Shown: positions 35,739 through 44,396 of the stretch, one piece after another | How positions within the stretch are numbered: position 1 is the stretch's first letter | Layout: each line of letters opens with the position of its first letter | NCBI GenBank assembly: GCA_038531315.1 | Contig: JBCBBT010000010.1 | Location: 1-64,000 of the forward strand | Direction: 5' to 3' | Source: JAJFFW01 sp038531315 | GTDB lineage: Bacteria > Pseudomonadota > Alphaproteobacteria > Caulobacterales > Parvularculaceae | DNA length: 64,000 bases | Made by a program: the position numbers and the translations under genes | The notes under the pieces: model-generated | Database searches by the model: none | What the model was told of the DNA's origin: nothing | What the model saw: the letters and a program-made list of their open reading frames with translations, nothing else

Positions 35739-36449
35739 ATGATGAAAAAGTTTTTAGTCGCCGCAGCCGTTGCGGTGTCCTTCACGGCGTCGGCGCAGGC
35801 CACGGAACTATTAACGAATGGCAGTTTTGAGACCGGTGATTTCACGGGCTGGACAGCGCTGACAGCGCCGGGTTCCAACGGCGGCATCGAGGTTATCAGC
35901 GGCGCTGTCGCACCGAATTCGAATCTGCCAATCGTCGGTCCTTCCGAAGGCGGCTTTCACGCGGTCACAGGTCAAAACGGTCCCGGCGCCTATGCGCTCA
36001 GCCAAGGGGTCAGCCTGACGGGCGGCGAAACGTCTTTGATTTTGAGTTTCGACATTTTTGCCGTCACCGATGTGCCGCTTGTCGACGACGGCAATCTCGA
36101 TTTTAACGGCGCGCCAAACCAGCATGCGCGCGTTGATATCATCGCCCCCGGCGCTGGTTTTGGCACCGATGGAGGATCCGTGATCGCCAGCGTTCTCGCG
36201 CCGTTTATCACAAGTGATTTTGCTAATATCGAATACGAGACTGTGTCGCTTGATATTCTGCCATTGCTTGCTGGAATTACTGACTTCGAAATTCGATTTG
36301 CACAGGCCGATAATCAGTTCTTCTTCTCGCTTGGCGTCGACAATGTCTCGCTGATCTCCAATACCGCTGTGGTGCCGCTGCCGGCGGCTGCGCCGTTGAT
36401 GATTGCGGGGCTTGCCGGGCTCGGATTTATGCGCCGTCGGCGCGCGTAA
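35739..36449 (+). CDS. VPLPA-CTERM sorted exported protein
   Basis: A 236-residue secreted protein. A signal peptide (MMKKFLVAAAVAVSFTASAQA) precedes a beta-sandwich-like body that starts ELLTNGSFETGDFTGWT, a segment common to carbohydrate-binding-like modules of PEP-CTERM proteins. The C terminus has the sorting signal: VPLPAAAP, a hydrophobic helix LMIAGLAGLGF and a basic tail MRRRRA. That is the VPLPA-CTERM form used by an exosortase-like system in alphaproteobacteria. The exosortase is not in the window. A single gene, closed by a terminator; start at 35739 or 35742. Confidence 0.85.
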   Translation: MMKKFLVAAAVAVSFTASAQATELLTNGSFETGDFTGWTALTAPGSNGGIEVISGAVAPNSNLPIVGPSEGGFHAVTGQNGPGAYALSQGVSLTGGETSLILSFDIFAVTDVPLVDDGNLDFNGAPNQHARVDIIAPGAGFGTDGGSVIASVLAPFITSDFANIEYETVSLDILPLLAGITDFEIRFAQADNQFFFSLGVDNVSLISNTAVVPLPAAAPLMIAGLAGLGFMRRRRA

Positions 36450-36470
36450 AACACGCTTAAAGTTAAAGAA

Positions 36471-36498
36471 GCCGCGGGCCCGTGTCCGCGGCTTTTTT
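36471..36498. terminator. Rho-independent terminator
   Basis: GCCGCGG and CCGCGGC pair around an 8-base loop and are followed by six T on the plus strand. It ends the VPLPA-CTERM gene and overlaps the stop codon of dcd on the other strand by two bases. Confidence 0.88.
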
Positions 36499-37645
36499 AT
36501 GCTCTGAAGTGTTTGGAGAGCTTCAGGCCCTGATCCTGATAATTCGACGTCAAATCATCCCCGTAAAGCTTTTCGGGGCGCGCGGTCATGCGCTCATACA
36601 CAAGGCGGGCGACGAGTTGTCCGTCTTCCAACAGGAACGGCGCATCGTGGCTGCGCACTTCCAGTACGCCGCGGCTTGACGGCGCCTTACCGTCTCGCCA
36701 TCCGAAGCCGGGGTCGAAAAAACCTGCATAGTGAACGCGGAACTCGCCAAGACCGGTATTAATCGGCGTCATTTCAGCCGCATGCGTAGGCGGTACGCGC
36801 ATTCGCTCCTTGGAGGCCAAAATATAAAATTCGTCCGGATCAAGAATAAGACTTCTTGAAGGTACATTGGTGATCGGTTCAAAATAGGCGTTGGGATCAA
36901 GGCCGTTTTTCTTGTCGACATCAATCAGCGCCGAATGGCGCCGGGCGCGCCAGCCTACAGGGCCGTCGCCCTCATCTGACAGATCAATTCTCACGCCGAC
37001 CCCGCCGCCGATATCAATCAGGCCGTCGATCAGGGCGGCGTTGTCATGCAGCTTGCGCGTTTCGCTGTCGGTGAGGTGCGGCCTTCCTTTTTTGAAGCGC
37101 AATTGATTAAGGCTTGAGCCTTCCCGAACGAGGATGGAAAAGGTGCGGGGGCTGATTTCCGCATAAAGCGGGCCCTCGTAACCAGCCGGCGCCTCGTCGA
37201 ATGCACCGCCGCGGTCAACAACCATGCGCACGAAAACATCGATCCGCCCGGTCGAACTTTTCGGATTGGCGGATGCGGAGATTTCATCGGGTAGGGCGAG
37301 ATGTTCGTTGAGGGCGACAAGGTAAACGCAGCCGCGCTCCAGAACGGCGCCGCCCGAAAGGTCGATTTCATGCATCATCAGGCTTTCGCCATTGTCATCG
37401 GTCTCGGTAAGGCGCGCGGCGACGCTCGGCGCTCGCGATGGCAGAAATGAAGCCCGCACGCGCCAGGCTTTTGCGCCCAGTGTCAGGTCGAGGCTCGCCG
37501 GCTGTATCCGGCTGGGCGTCGACTCGTTTTTAATTCGCGCCGCGCCGGACGCATTCAAACTGATCGCGCCCTGCTCAATCAGAGCCCTGATTGCGTGGTC
37601 AGGCAGCACTCCGTCGGGGGCTGAAAATCCGGCGCGGTCACTCAT
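36497..37645 (-). CDS. dcd: 2'-deoxycytidine 5'-triphosphate deaminase, double-length form
   Basis: Converts dCTP to dUTP for thymidylate synthesis. The 382-residue protein is about twice the size of E. coli Dcd (193), as in the long alphaproteobacterial form that looks like two dUTPase-fold halves. Seen are IQPASLDLTLGAKAWRVRASFLPSR and ALNEHLALPDEISASANPKSSTGRIDVF in the first half, and IGGGVGVRIDLSDEGDGPVGW, LILDPDEFYILASKERMRVPP and the PGFGWRDG segment in the second. It converges on the VPLPA-CTERM gene and diverges from apaG. Confidence 0.92.
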   Translation of the reverse strand: MSDRAGFSAPDGVLPDHAIRALIEQGAISLNASGAARIKNESTPSRIQPASLDLTLGAKAWRVRASFLPSRAPSVAARLTETDDNGESLMMHEIDLSGGAVLERGCVYLVALNEHLALPDEISASANPKSSTGRIDVFVRMVVDRGGAFDEAPAGYEGPLYAEISPRTFSILVREGSSLNQLRFKKGRPHLTDSETRKLHDNAALIDGLIDIGGGVGVRIDLSDEGDGPVGWRARRHSALIDVDKKNGLDPNAYFEPITNVPSRSLILDPDEFYILASKERMRVPPTHAAEMTPINTGLGEFRVHYAGFFDPGFGWRDGKAPSSRGVLEVRSHDAPFLLEDGQLVARLVYERMTARPEKLYGDDLTSNYQDQGLKLSKHFRA

Positions 37646-37683
37646 TGCGGGGAAAATTCCTGTGGTGTCTTATCGATCGCTCT

Positions 37684-37708
37684 CGTCGGCCGTTTTGAGC
37701 GGCCGACG
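37684..37708. repeat. Inverted repeat in the dcd-apaG spacer
   Basis: CGTCGGCCG (37684-37692) and CGGCCGACG (37700-37708) form a perfect 9-base stem with a 7-base loop in the 227-base divergent spacer. It has no T run, so an operator or an mRNA leader structure of dcd is as likely as a terminator. Confidence 0.5.
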
Positions 37709-37872
37709 CGCGTCACGGCGTTTTTCCCCATTCGATCTATCAAACAATTGGGGCTGGGCGGTCGCCTACCCAATGAAAATAGGGCTGTGGCGCGCCTCAA
37801 TTACGCGGTATAGTCGAGCCCGAGGGCAAGGGCAATTTCAGGCCTTAAGTACTGCGTTGGCGGAGGGCGCTC

Positions 37873-38265
37873 ATGTATGAGGAAGAAACCCGCGGCATTC
37901 GTGTCAGCGTTGAACCGAATTATCTCGAAAAACACTCTGATCCCGATGAGGGGCGTTTCGTGTGGTCTTACACGGTCCGCATCGACAATTTCTCGTCCGA
38001 TATCGTCCAGCTGAGGACGCGATATTGGCGCATTGTGGATGCCGAGGGGCTGACCGAGGAAGTGGAAGGCGAGGGGGTGGTCGGCGAGCAACCGGTTATC
38101 CGACCCGGCGAAGGATTTGAATATACGTCCGGAGCGCCGCTGCCGACCCCGTCGGGCCTAATGATGGGCGCTTATTCGATGGAAACCGCGGGCGGTGAGC
38201 GCTTCGATGTCGCGATCCCCGCCTTCTCGCTCGACAGCCCGCACGAAACCCGGCAAATGCACTAG
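37873..38265 (+). CDS. apaG: ApaG domain protein
   Basis: A 130-residue protein of fibronectin-III-like fold. It shows IRVSVEPNYLEKHSDPDEGRF, WSYTVRIDNFS, VQLRTRYWRI, VVGEQPVIRPGEGFEYTSG and MMGAYSM, the family core. ApaG is associated with cobalt/magnesium tolerance in Salmonella, and its biochemical role is unsettled. GGAGGG lies 7 bases upstream of the ATG. trkH follows 30 bases later. Confidence 0.95.
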   Translation: MYEEETRGIRVSVEPNYLEKHSDPDEGRFVWSYTVRIDNFSSDIVQLRTRYWRIVDAEGLTEEVEGEGVVGEQPVIRPGEGFEYTSGAPLPTPSGLMMGAYSMETAGGERFDVAIPAFSLDSPHETRQMH

Positions 38266-38295
38266 CACCCTTTTCACACTGAGGCCGGACATTCG

Positions 38296-39768
38296 ATGCC
38301 GGATTTTCGCCCCGTCGTACTGGTTACGGGCGCGCTTGTCGCCATCCTCGGGATGTTGATGATCGTGCCTATCATCGCCGATTTGCTCGCCAGAACAGCG
38401 GCGCATCGCGCTGACTGGACAGCGTTTGCGACGGCTGCGGTGATCTGCATCTTTGTCGGCGGCGGCGCTGTCGCCGCGAGTTGGGGAAGAATTGAAGCCA
38501 TCAGTGTGCGGCAGGGTTTCCTGCTAACGGCCTCAAGCTGGATCGCGCTTGCCGCCTTCGCCGCGCTGCCGTTGGCGCTTGGCAGCTTGAATATTTCCTA
38601 TACGGACGCCTTTTTTGAGGCCATGTCAGGCATCACGACGACGGGCTCGACGGTGCTCACAGGGCTTGATGACACCGCGCCGGGCGTTTTGCTGTGGCGG
38701 TCGATGCTCCAGTGGCTCGGCGGCGTCGGCATTATCATTATGGCGTTTGCGGTTCTGCCGGCGCTTCGGGTGGGCGGCATGCAGGTTTTCAAAAGCGAAG
38801 CCTGGGACACATCCGATAAATTTGTGACCAACGCAGCGCAGTATTCGATTTCCCTGACCGGAATCTACGCCTTTTTCACCGCGCTTTGTTTTTTGCTGCT
38901 TTGGGGTTTCGGCATGCCGGCGTTTGACGCCTTGAACCATGCAATGACAACGGTTGCGACAGGAGGCTATTCAACACGTGATGCGTCTCTCGGTGCATTC
39001 TTGTCGATGGGAGACGCGCCGCTCGACATGATTGTCGCCGTCTTTATGGTGATCGGGTCATTGCCGTTTGGCATTTTTCTGGCGGCTTTGTTGCGCGGAC
39101 AAGTAAATCGTCTGTTTAATGACAGCCAGATTCAGTTTTTTCTGTTTGTCTTGATGATTCTGATCGGAATCATGTTTGTCCACGTTTATGTTACACTCGA
39201 AACCGATAGCTTCAACGCTTTTCGCCTCGCCGCCTTCAATGTGATTTCGATTATGACGGGCACCGGCTATGCGACGGCGGACTACAATGCATGGGGGCCG
39301 TTTGCGGTTGGATTTTTCTTTTGCATCATGTTTATCGGCGGCTGCGCCGGCTCTACTTCTTGCGGGCTGAAGATATTTCGGTTTCAGGTCGCTCTTGCGG
39401 CTTTGTCGCTTTATGCGCGCCGGCTTGCGCATCCGCGCGGCGTTTTCGTTTCGCATTATAATGGACGCTTACTGACGAATGATGTTTTTATCTCGGTTTT
39501 GAGTTTTTTCTTTGTTTATTTTGCTTCATTCGCAACCCTCGCGGCGCTTTTGTCCGGCTTTGGTCTGGAGCCCCTAACTGCGATATCGGCGGCGGGGACG
39601 GCGATTGCGAATGTCGGGCCCGGCCTAGGAGACGTCGTCGGGCCGGCTGGCAACTTCTCGACGATGCCGGAAGCCGTTAAATGGTTGATGTCCGCGGGCA
39701 TGCTGTTTGGCCGCCTTGAGTTTTTCACGTTGATGGTGCTGTTTTCACCGGCATTCTGGCGCGGATAA
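38296..39768 (+). CDS. trkH: TrkH/KtrB-type potassium uptake protein
   Basis: A 490-residue inner-membrane channel-like subunit for potassium uptake, with about ten membrane helices. Filter-loop segments are recognisable: SGITTTGSTVLTGLD, HAMTTVATGGYSTRD, MTGTGYATADYNAWG and IANVGPGLGDV, one in each of the four M1-P-M2 repeats. It would need a TrkA-type regulatory subunit, which is not in the window. It lies 30 bases after apaG and 23 bases before the next gene, so the three may be co-transcribed. Confidence 0.93.
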   Translation: MPDFRPVVLVTGALVAILGMLMIVPIIADLLARTAAHRADWTAFATAAVICIFVGGGAVAASWGRIEAISVRQGFLLTASSWIALAAFAALPLALGSLNISYTDAFFEAMSGITTTGSTVLTGLDDTAPGVLLWRSMLQWLGGVGIIIMAFAVLPALRVGGMQVFKSEAWDTSDKFVTNAAQYSISLTGIYAFFTALCFLLLWGFGMPAFDALNHAMTTVATGGYSTRDASLGAFLSMGDAPLDMIVAVFMVIGSLPFGIFLAALLRGQVNRLFNDSQIQFFLFVLMILIGIMFVHVYVTLETDSFNAFRLAAFNVISIMTGTGYATADYNAWGPFAVGFFFCIMFIGGCAGSTSCGLKIFRFQVALAALSLYARRLAHPRGVFVSHYNGRLLTNDVFISVLSFFFVYFASFATLAALLSGFGLEPLTAISAAGTAIANVGPGLGDVVGPAGNFSTMPEAVKWLMSAGMLFGRLEFFTLMVLFSPAFWRG

Positions 39769-39791
39769 CGCCTTAAAAAATGGAGACGTTT

Positions 39792-40388
39792 ATGAGCGAG
39801 ACCCCTCGCGTTTATTTCTCGTTTCGCAGCCCCTATTCCCGGCTTGGTCTTCATATTTTGCAGCGTCATGGCATTGACGCCGAATTGATGCCATTCACCG
39901 GACCGCCCGAGGGCGTTGCGTTTCAGGATCCTGTCCAGAACAAAGCAAAGATTGCCTATTATGGCTTTGATGCGCCGCGCATGACCATGCGTATGGGATT
40001 GCCAATTGCCCGGCCGACGCCATTTGAGGTTGATCTCGACGCGGCGAACAAGGCCTTCGCGGCTGCTGCGCAGGGGGGCAAGGCGCTTGATTTCGCCATT
40101 GCCGTTTCCGACGCCCGCTGGGGGCAGGGCGCGAATGTATCAGATGCTGACGTCCTGACGGCGTGCGCTGCGACTTGCGGGCTGCCAATGGACCTCATCG
40201 CAGACGCGCAATCGAACGAAGCGATAACAGCCACCCTCCAACATCATCGGTCATTGATCGAGAAGGATCAGGTATTCGGCGTGCCGTTTGCGGTTTATGG
40301 CGACCGAAAGTATTGGGGACATGAACGCTTTGAATTGCTGGTTGAAGACATCAAAGCAGACGCAAACCAAAAGGCGCCGGCGCGTTAA
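39792..40388 (+). CDS. DsbA-fold / 2-hydroxychromene-2-carboxylate isomerase-like protein
   Basis: A 198-residue thioredoxin-fold protein of the HCCA isomerase/kappa-GST group. The N terminus has VYFSFRSPYSRLGL, with Ser in the position that activates glutathione rather than a CxxC motif. The helical insertion and FGVPFAVYGDRKYWGHERFELL at the C terminus fit the family. The true substrate is unknown. GGAG precedes the ATG at 39792. Its stop overlaps the end of the convergent metallopeptidase gene by 4 bases. Confidence 0.85.
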   Translation: MSETPRVYFSFRSPYSRLGLHILQRHGIDAELMPFTGPPEGVAFQDPVQNKAKIAYYGFDAPRMTMRMGLPIARPTPFEVDLDAANKAFAAAAQGGKALDFAIAVSDARWGQGANVSDADVLTACAATCGLPMDLIADAQSNEAITATLQHHRSLIEKDQVFGVPFAVYGDRKYWGHERFELLVEDIKADANQKAPAR

Positions 40389-41284
40389 AGCACGCCATTG
40401 AATGTGTCGCATTGGTTGACGTCGCCTGTGCGATATCCGCGATAAAACCATTCCTGGCGTTGTTCTGATGATCCGTGTGTAAAGCTTTCCGGCGTCACTC
40501 GTCTGCCAGCATTACGTTGCAGGGTGTCATCGCCGATCGCCGCAGCGGCGCGTAAACCTTCTTCGATGTCTCCTTCTTCCAGAATGCGTGCTTCCCGGTC
40601 CGCCTTATGCGCCCATATCCCCGCATAACAATCCGCCTGCAACTCCATTCGGACCTGAAGCGCGTTCTGTTCGGTTTTACGCGCCCGCGATTGCGCCTGG
40701 CGCACTTTTGATGATGTGCCGGTAATGGTTTGCACATGGTGACCCACTTCATGCGCAATCACATAGGCGGCGGCGAAGTCGCCCGGTGCGCCGAAGCGCT
40801 GAGAGAGCTCATTAAAAAACGTCGTATCGAGATAAACCTTCTGATCGGCGGGACAGTAAAATGGGCCTGACGCCGATGAGGCCGATCCGCACGCTGAACG
40901 CGTTGCGCCGGAAAAAAGCTCAAGCCTTGGCGGCTGATACTGCGACCCATTTGAACGGAAAATATCGTTCCATGTGTCTTCCGTCTCCGCCAGAATAACG
41001 CCCACAAATTGAAACGCCTCATCGTTGCCAGCGCTGGTCTGGGTGGTTTGGCGGGGGGCTTGCGGCTGGCCGGACAAGAGCGCCAGGGGGTTGAGCCCCA
41101 TCGCAGTCAGGCCAAAAAAGGCGACCGCAAGAAACATGACGCCGCGAATGCCGAAGCGGCCGAGCACAAAGCGCGCGACCATGAGCGCTGCGCCTGCGCC
41201 CGCACCCGACCCCATCGCGGTGGGAGACTGACCGCGCCTGTCTTCAACGTTGCTGCTTTGCCGCCGACCGCGCCATTTCACCAT
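40385..41284 (-). CDS. YpfJ-type neutral zinc metallopeptidase
   Basis: A 299-residue membrane-anchored protein. An N-terminal region (VEDRRGQSPTAMGSGAG) and a TM segment (GVMFLAVAFFGLTAMGL) lead to a peptidase-like domain with VYLDTTFFNELSQRFGAPGDFA and the zinc site HEVGHH, then SSKVRQAQSRARKTEQNA, LQADCYAGIWAH with the third ligand, and SFTHGSSEQRQEWFYRGY. The family is widespread and its role is not established. The start at 41284 follows GAGGAG at 7 bases; an ATG at 41311 has no such site. Confidence 0.9.
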   Translation of the reverse strand: MVKWRGRRQSSNVEDRRGQSPTAMGSGAGAGAALMVARFVLGRFGIRGVMFLAVAFFGLTAMGLNPLALLSGQPQAPRQTTQTSAGNDEAFQFVGVILAETEDTWNDIFRSNGSQYQPPRLELFSGATRSACGSASSASGPFYCPADQKVYLDTTFFNELSQRFGAPGDFAAAYVIAHEVGHHVQTITGTSSKVRQAQSRARKTEQNALQVRMELQADCYAGIWAHKADREARILEEGDIEEGLRAAAAIGDDTLQRNAGRRVTPESFTHGSSEQRQEWFYRGYRTGDVNQCDTFNGVL

Positions 41285-41353
41285 GCCCCATCTCCTCGTC
41301 GCAGAAGCCAATGGGGCAATATCGCCAATCGGGCATGACCTGTCGAGGGTCTG

Positions 41354-42703
41354 TCAGCCGGCTGGCGGAGCGGTGGTTTGGGCTTGTGGTGCGCTTAGCC
41401 GGCGATACGCGCGCTCGATCTTGGCCGCATAGACGGGGAACCGGCGAAACCCGAACGTGCCGGGATGATCTTTTTCAATCCGGCGCATCACACCCGCAGC
41501 GATCAATAGCGCAATCGGAAAACCCCAGCTAACAGCATTTGGCTCGCGGCTGCCTGGCATGGCCATCGGACCAATATACATCAGCGCGATTGTCGCTTGT
41601 TCAAACGGCATCCATCCCCTCTGAACGGCGCGCTGGGCGAGCACAGCGACTGGAAAGGCAAGGATAATCATTTCATAGTAGAGCCCATAAGGCGCAACCA
41701 TGAAAACGCCTGCGCACAGAGCGGCCGCCCGAAGCGGCGCATCGTCGATGCGCCGCCAAACGCGCCAGACAATGACGACTGCAAGCAGCGCAAACAGTGC
41801 ATGAAGCGTCGCAGCGATAACGGTGGGCGCGCCGGCGTAGCGCGCCCATGCGAATGGCGTGATCATTTTAAAGATTGGCAAGACACCGGCGCCCAGCCGG
41901 TCCGATGTTGCGCCAGCCCCGTCAAGAAACGCCTGCCATATATCGACGCCAAATAGTCCGGTCGCCGCCGCCGCCAGCGCGACGGCGCCAAGCGCCGCCG
42001 TGAAAAAGGCTCGCCAGCAACCCGCGGCCAGAAAGGCGACAGGCAGCAATACGCCGAGTTGCGGCTTTACGGTCAATAGCGCTGCGGCAAGCCCCGCCAA
42101 AACGGGACGTTTGTCCGCATAAAGAGCAGCCACAATGATAAGGCTTGCAGTCAGGAAACCATTTTGGCCGGTGATAAACGCGTGAAATGTCGAAGGAGCG
42201 GCAAGCAATGCGAAAAGAAAAAAAGCGCTGAATCCGGCGCTTCGCATGACCGCAAAAAACAGCGCCGCCGTGCCGCATGACCAGGCGAGGTAGCCGGCGA
42301 CAAAAGGCAGGAATGCGAGCGGTGCTATGATTAGGTAGTAGGTTGGAGGATATTGCCAGGTCAGCCCATAGCGGTCTCGGGGCGGCCCAACGTCCAGGAG
42401 AATTTGTTCAAACGTCTTGTGGTCGTAAATCGCCGCGGCGTCCCCTTGATGAGCGGCGATCGATGCGCCGTAAAAAGCGACATAATCGCCGCCTACGGGC
42501 GCGCCAGCGGGCAGGATATTTTCGCGCGCCTGTGAGAATTGATGGATCGCAACGCCGACCGTGATCGCGAGGAGCGCCCAACAGATCACGAAAACCCGCT
42601 GTTTCGTTAGCCGATATCGCGTCCAGTCGATTGCTGGTGCGTTCTGCGGGCCTTTTGCGGGAACGCCGCCTTGCTCCGCCGGTTCGATCTCTCGTCCATA
42701 CAT
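41354..42703 (-). CDS. Glycosyltransferase family 87-like (DUF2029) membrane protein
   Basis: A 449-residue polytopic protein with about ten membrane helices. It matches the layout of GT87/DUF2029 proteins, which use polyprenyl-phosphate sugars: an acidic loop after TM1 (GAPVGGDYVAFYGASIAAHQGDAAAIYD), a long first periplasmic loop, LLTVKPQLGVLLPVAF, FMVAPYGLYYEMI and GWMPFEQA. The acceptor is unknown. It is divergent from the GtrB-like gene, and together they suggest a glycan modification function. The 50-residue C-terminal tail is rich in basic residues. Confidence 0.8.
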   Translation of the reverse strand: MYGREIEPAEQGGVPAKGPQNAPAIDWTRYRLTKQRVFVICWALLAITVGVAIHQFSQARENILPAGAPVGGDYVAFYGASIAAHQGDAAAIYDHKTFEQILLDVGPPRDRYGLTWQYPPTYYLIIAPLAFLPFVAGYLAWSCGTAALFFAVMRSAGFSAFFLFALLAAPSTFHAFITGQNGFLTASLIIVAALYADKRPVLAGLAAALLTVKPQLGVLLPVAFLAAGCWRAFFTAALGAVALAAAATGLFGVDIWQAFLDGAGATSDRLGAGVLPIFKMITPFAWARYAGAPTVIAATLHALFALLAVVIVWRVWRRIDDAPLRAAALCAGVFMVAPYGLYYEMIILAFPVAVLAQRAVQRGWMPFEQATIALMYIGPMAMPGSREPNAVSWGFPIALLIAAGVMRRIEKDHPGTFGFRRFPVYAAKIERAYRRLSAPQAQTTAPPAG

Positions 42704-42799
42704 GATTAGGAAATTAACGATATAGGCTGAAGAAATGTTTACGCGCGTGGGCGACGCGGGCGAGCGCGCGCGAAATTCTTAACAGAGTCTGAACGGCTT

Positions 42800-43852
42800 A
42801 TGACAGATCGTCCTGAGGCAGATGAAGCAAAAAGTTCCCAACGCGTTGTGACGCCGCGCACCGATATGCGTCCTCAGCTTTTGTCTGTTGTCTGTCCTGC
42901 CTTCAACGAAGAGAGCTGTCTTGCGGCTTTTCATCGGGCCGTCCGCCGCGCGATGTCTGAAATCGAACAGCCCTTTGAAATTGTCTTCGTCAATGATGGC
43001 TCCACCGACAGCACCTTACATTTGATGGGAGAGCTGCGGTCACGTCATCCGAATACGACGATTGTTGATCTGAGCCGCAATTTTGGAAAAGAAATCGCGC
43101 TGACGGCGGGGCTTGATGCGAGCAAGGGCGACGCTATCGTTGTCATTGACGCTGACTTACAGGACCCGCCTGAACTCATCGGTAAGCTGATTGACGGTTG
43201 GTGCGAGGGCTACGATGTCGTCTATGCGCAGCGACGCGTGCGCCATGGGGAAAGCTGGCTTAAAAAAGCGACCGCCGGCGCATTTTACAAGCTGATGCGG
43301 CGGGCGGGTCCGGTCGGTCTGCCGGAAAATGTCGGCGATTTTCGCCTCATGAGCCGCAAAGCTGTCGACGCCGTTTGCGCCTTACGTGAGCGTCATCGGT
43401 TTATGAAGGGAGTATTTGCGTGGGTCGGGTTTCCGCAAAAGGCGGTATTTTATGATCGCGCGCCTCGGGAGGCGGGCGAGACCAAGTGGAACTATTGGAA
43501 ATTATGGAATTTGTCGATTGAGGGCATAACGTCATCGACTCTGGCGCCGCTCAAGATATCGACGTATCTCGGGTTTGCGACCGCAGGGCTCGCATTCCTT
43601 GCAGGGGCGTTTTTCATTTTAAAGACGGTCTTTTTCGGTGAGGCGGTGCAAGGTTTTCCGACGCTCGTCGTTCTTGTGCTTTTTCTTGGCGGCGTTCAGC
43701 TCAGCGTTCTTGGGGTGATCGGGGAGTATCTCGGCCGGGTTTTCAACGAAACGAAAGCGAGACCGCTTTATTTTGTGAATGACATTGCGCACTCCGACGC
43801 GGCGGCACAATCTGCGGTGATCCACACCGCCGACGAGAAGTTAACGGCCTGA
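42800..43852 (+). CDS. GtrB-like polyprenyl-phosphate glycosyltransferase (GT2)
   Basis: A 350-residue membrane-bound GT2 enzyme that makes a polyprenyl-phosphate sugar. Seen are the nucleotide-sugar site VVCPAFNEESCL, IVFVNDGSTDST, SRNFGKEIALTAGLD, the metal site VIDADLQDPPELI, the RFMKGVFAWVGF segment and two C-terminal TM helices (about 255-280 and 290-315). It closely resembles bactoprenol glucosyltransferases. It is followed 37 bases later by a GtrA-family flippase-like gene, the usual partnership. Confidence 0.93.
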   Translation: MTDRPEADEAKSSQRVVTPRTDMRPQLLSVVCPAFNEESCLAAFHRAVRRAMSEIEQPFEIVFVNDGSTDSTLHLMGELRSRHPNTTIVDLSRNFGKEIALTAGLDASKGDAIVVIDADLQDPPELIGKLIDGWCEGYDVVYAQRRVRHGESWLKKATAGAFYKLMRRAGPVGLPENVGDFRLMSRKAVDAVCALRERHRFMKGVFAWVGFPQKAVFYDRAPREAGETKWNYWKLWNLSIEGITSSTLAPLKISTYLGFATAGLAFLAGAFFILKTVFFGEAVQGFPTLVVLVLFLGGVQLSVLGVIGEYLGRVFNETKARPLYFVNDIAHSDAAAQSAVIHTADEKLTA

Positions 43853-43889
43853 GATACCCCATTGGAAGTAGCGCGGCGGCGCATGGGCA

Positions 43890-44327
43890 ATGGGACAGGT
43901 TGAAAGGCCTATTGTGAGCGAAAGTCTTGATCGTCACAAAAAACAGGTTGCCGTCTTCGGTGTCGTCGGCCTTGTTTGCATGGTCACGGATCTCGGCGTC
44001 TATGCCGGCGCCCTTCATTTTGGCGCAAGCCCCGTCGGCGCCAATCTCGTGGCATTCCTCGTCGCCAATGTTCAAGGCTATTTCCTGAATGGCTGGCTAA
44101 CCTTTCGCCGTGAAGAACAGCGCACACGGTTTGGTCTCAGAACATATGGCAAATATCTGACGGGCTATCTATTTGGTCTGGTCCTGTCGACCACCGTAAT
44201 ATGGATCTTGGCGGCGCGCATCGGGCCGCTGCCGGCTAAGTTTGTCTCAATCGTCGTCGCCGCGGTTTCGAACTATCTCGTCAGTCATTTTTTTGTATTC
44301 CAGCCCCACAAGCCGGCGCAGCGCTAG
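43890..44327 (+). CDS. GtrA-family membrane protein
   Basis: A 145-residue protein with four membrane helices: AVFGVVGLVCMVTDLGVYAG, NLVAFLVANVQGYFLNGWLTF, LTGYLFGLVLSTTVIWILAA and FVSIVVAAVSNYLVSHFFVF. The FLNGWLTFR and NYLVSHFFVF segments are typical of GtrA proteins thought to flip polyprenyl-linked sugars. It is paired with the GtrB-like gene upstream. A GTG at 43914 is an alternative start that would drop eight N-terminal residues. Confidence 0.9.
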   Translation: MGQVERPIVSESLDRHKKQVAVFGVVGLVCMVTDLGVYAGALHFGASPVGANLVAFLVANVQGYFLNGWLTFRREEQRTRFGLRTYGKYLTGYLFGLVLSTTVIWILAARIGPLPAKFVSIVVAAVSNYLVSHFFVFQPHKPAQR

Positions 44328-44396
44328 TCGCTGGCGCTATTGAGCCTTGCGTGGAAGGCAAGCGGCGCACCTGCCGAATCGCTCTAATTTTAGTCC

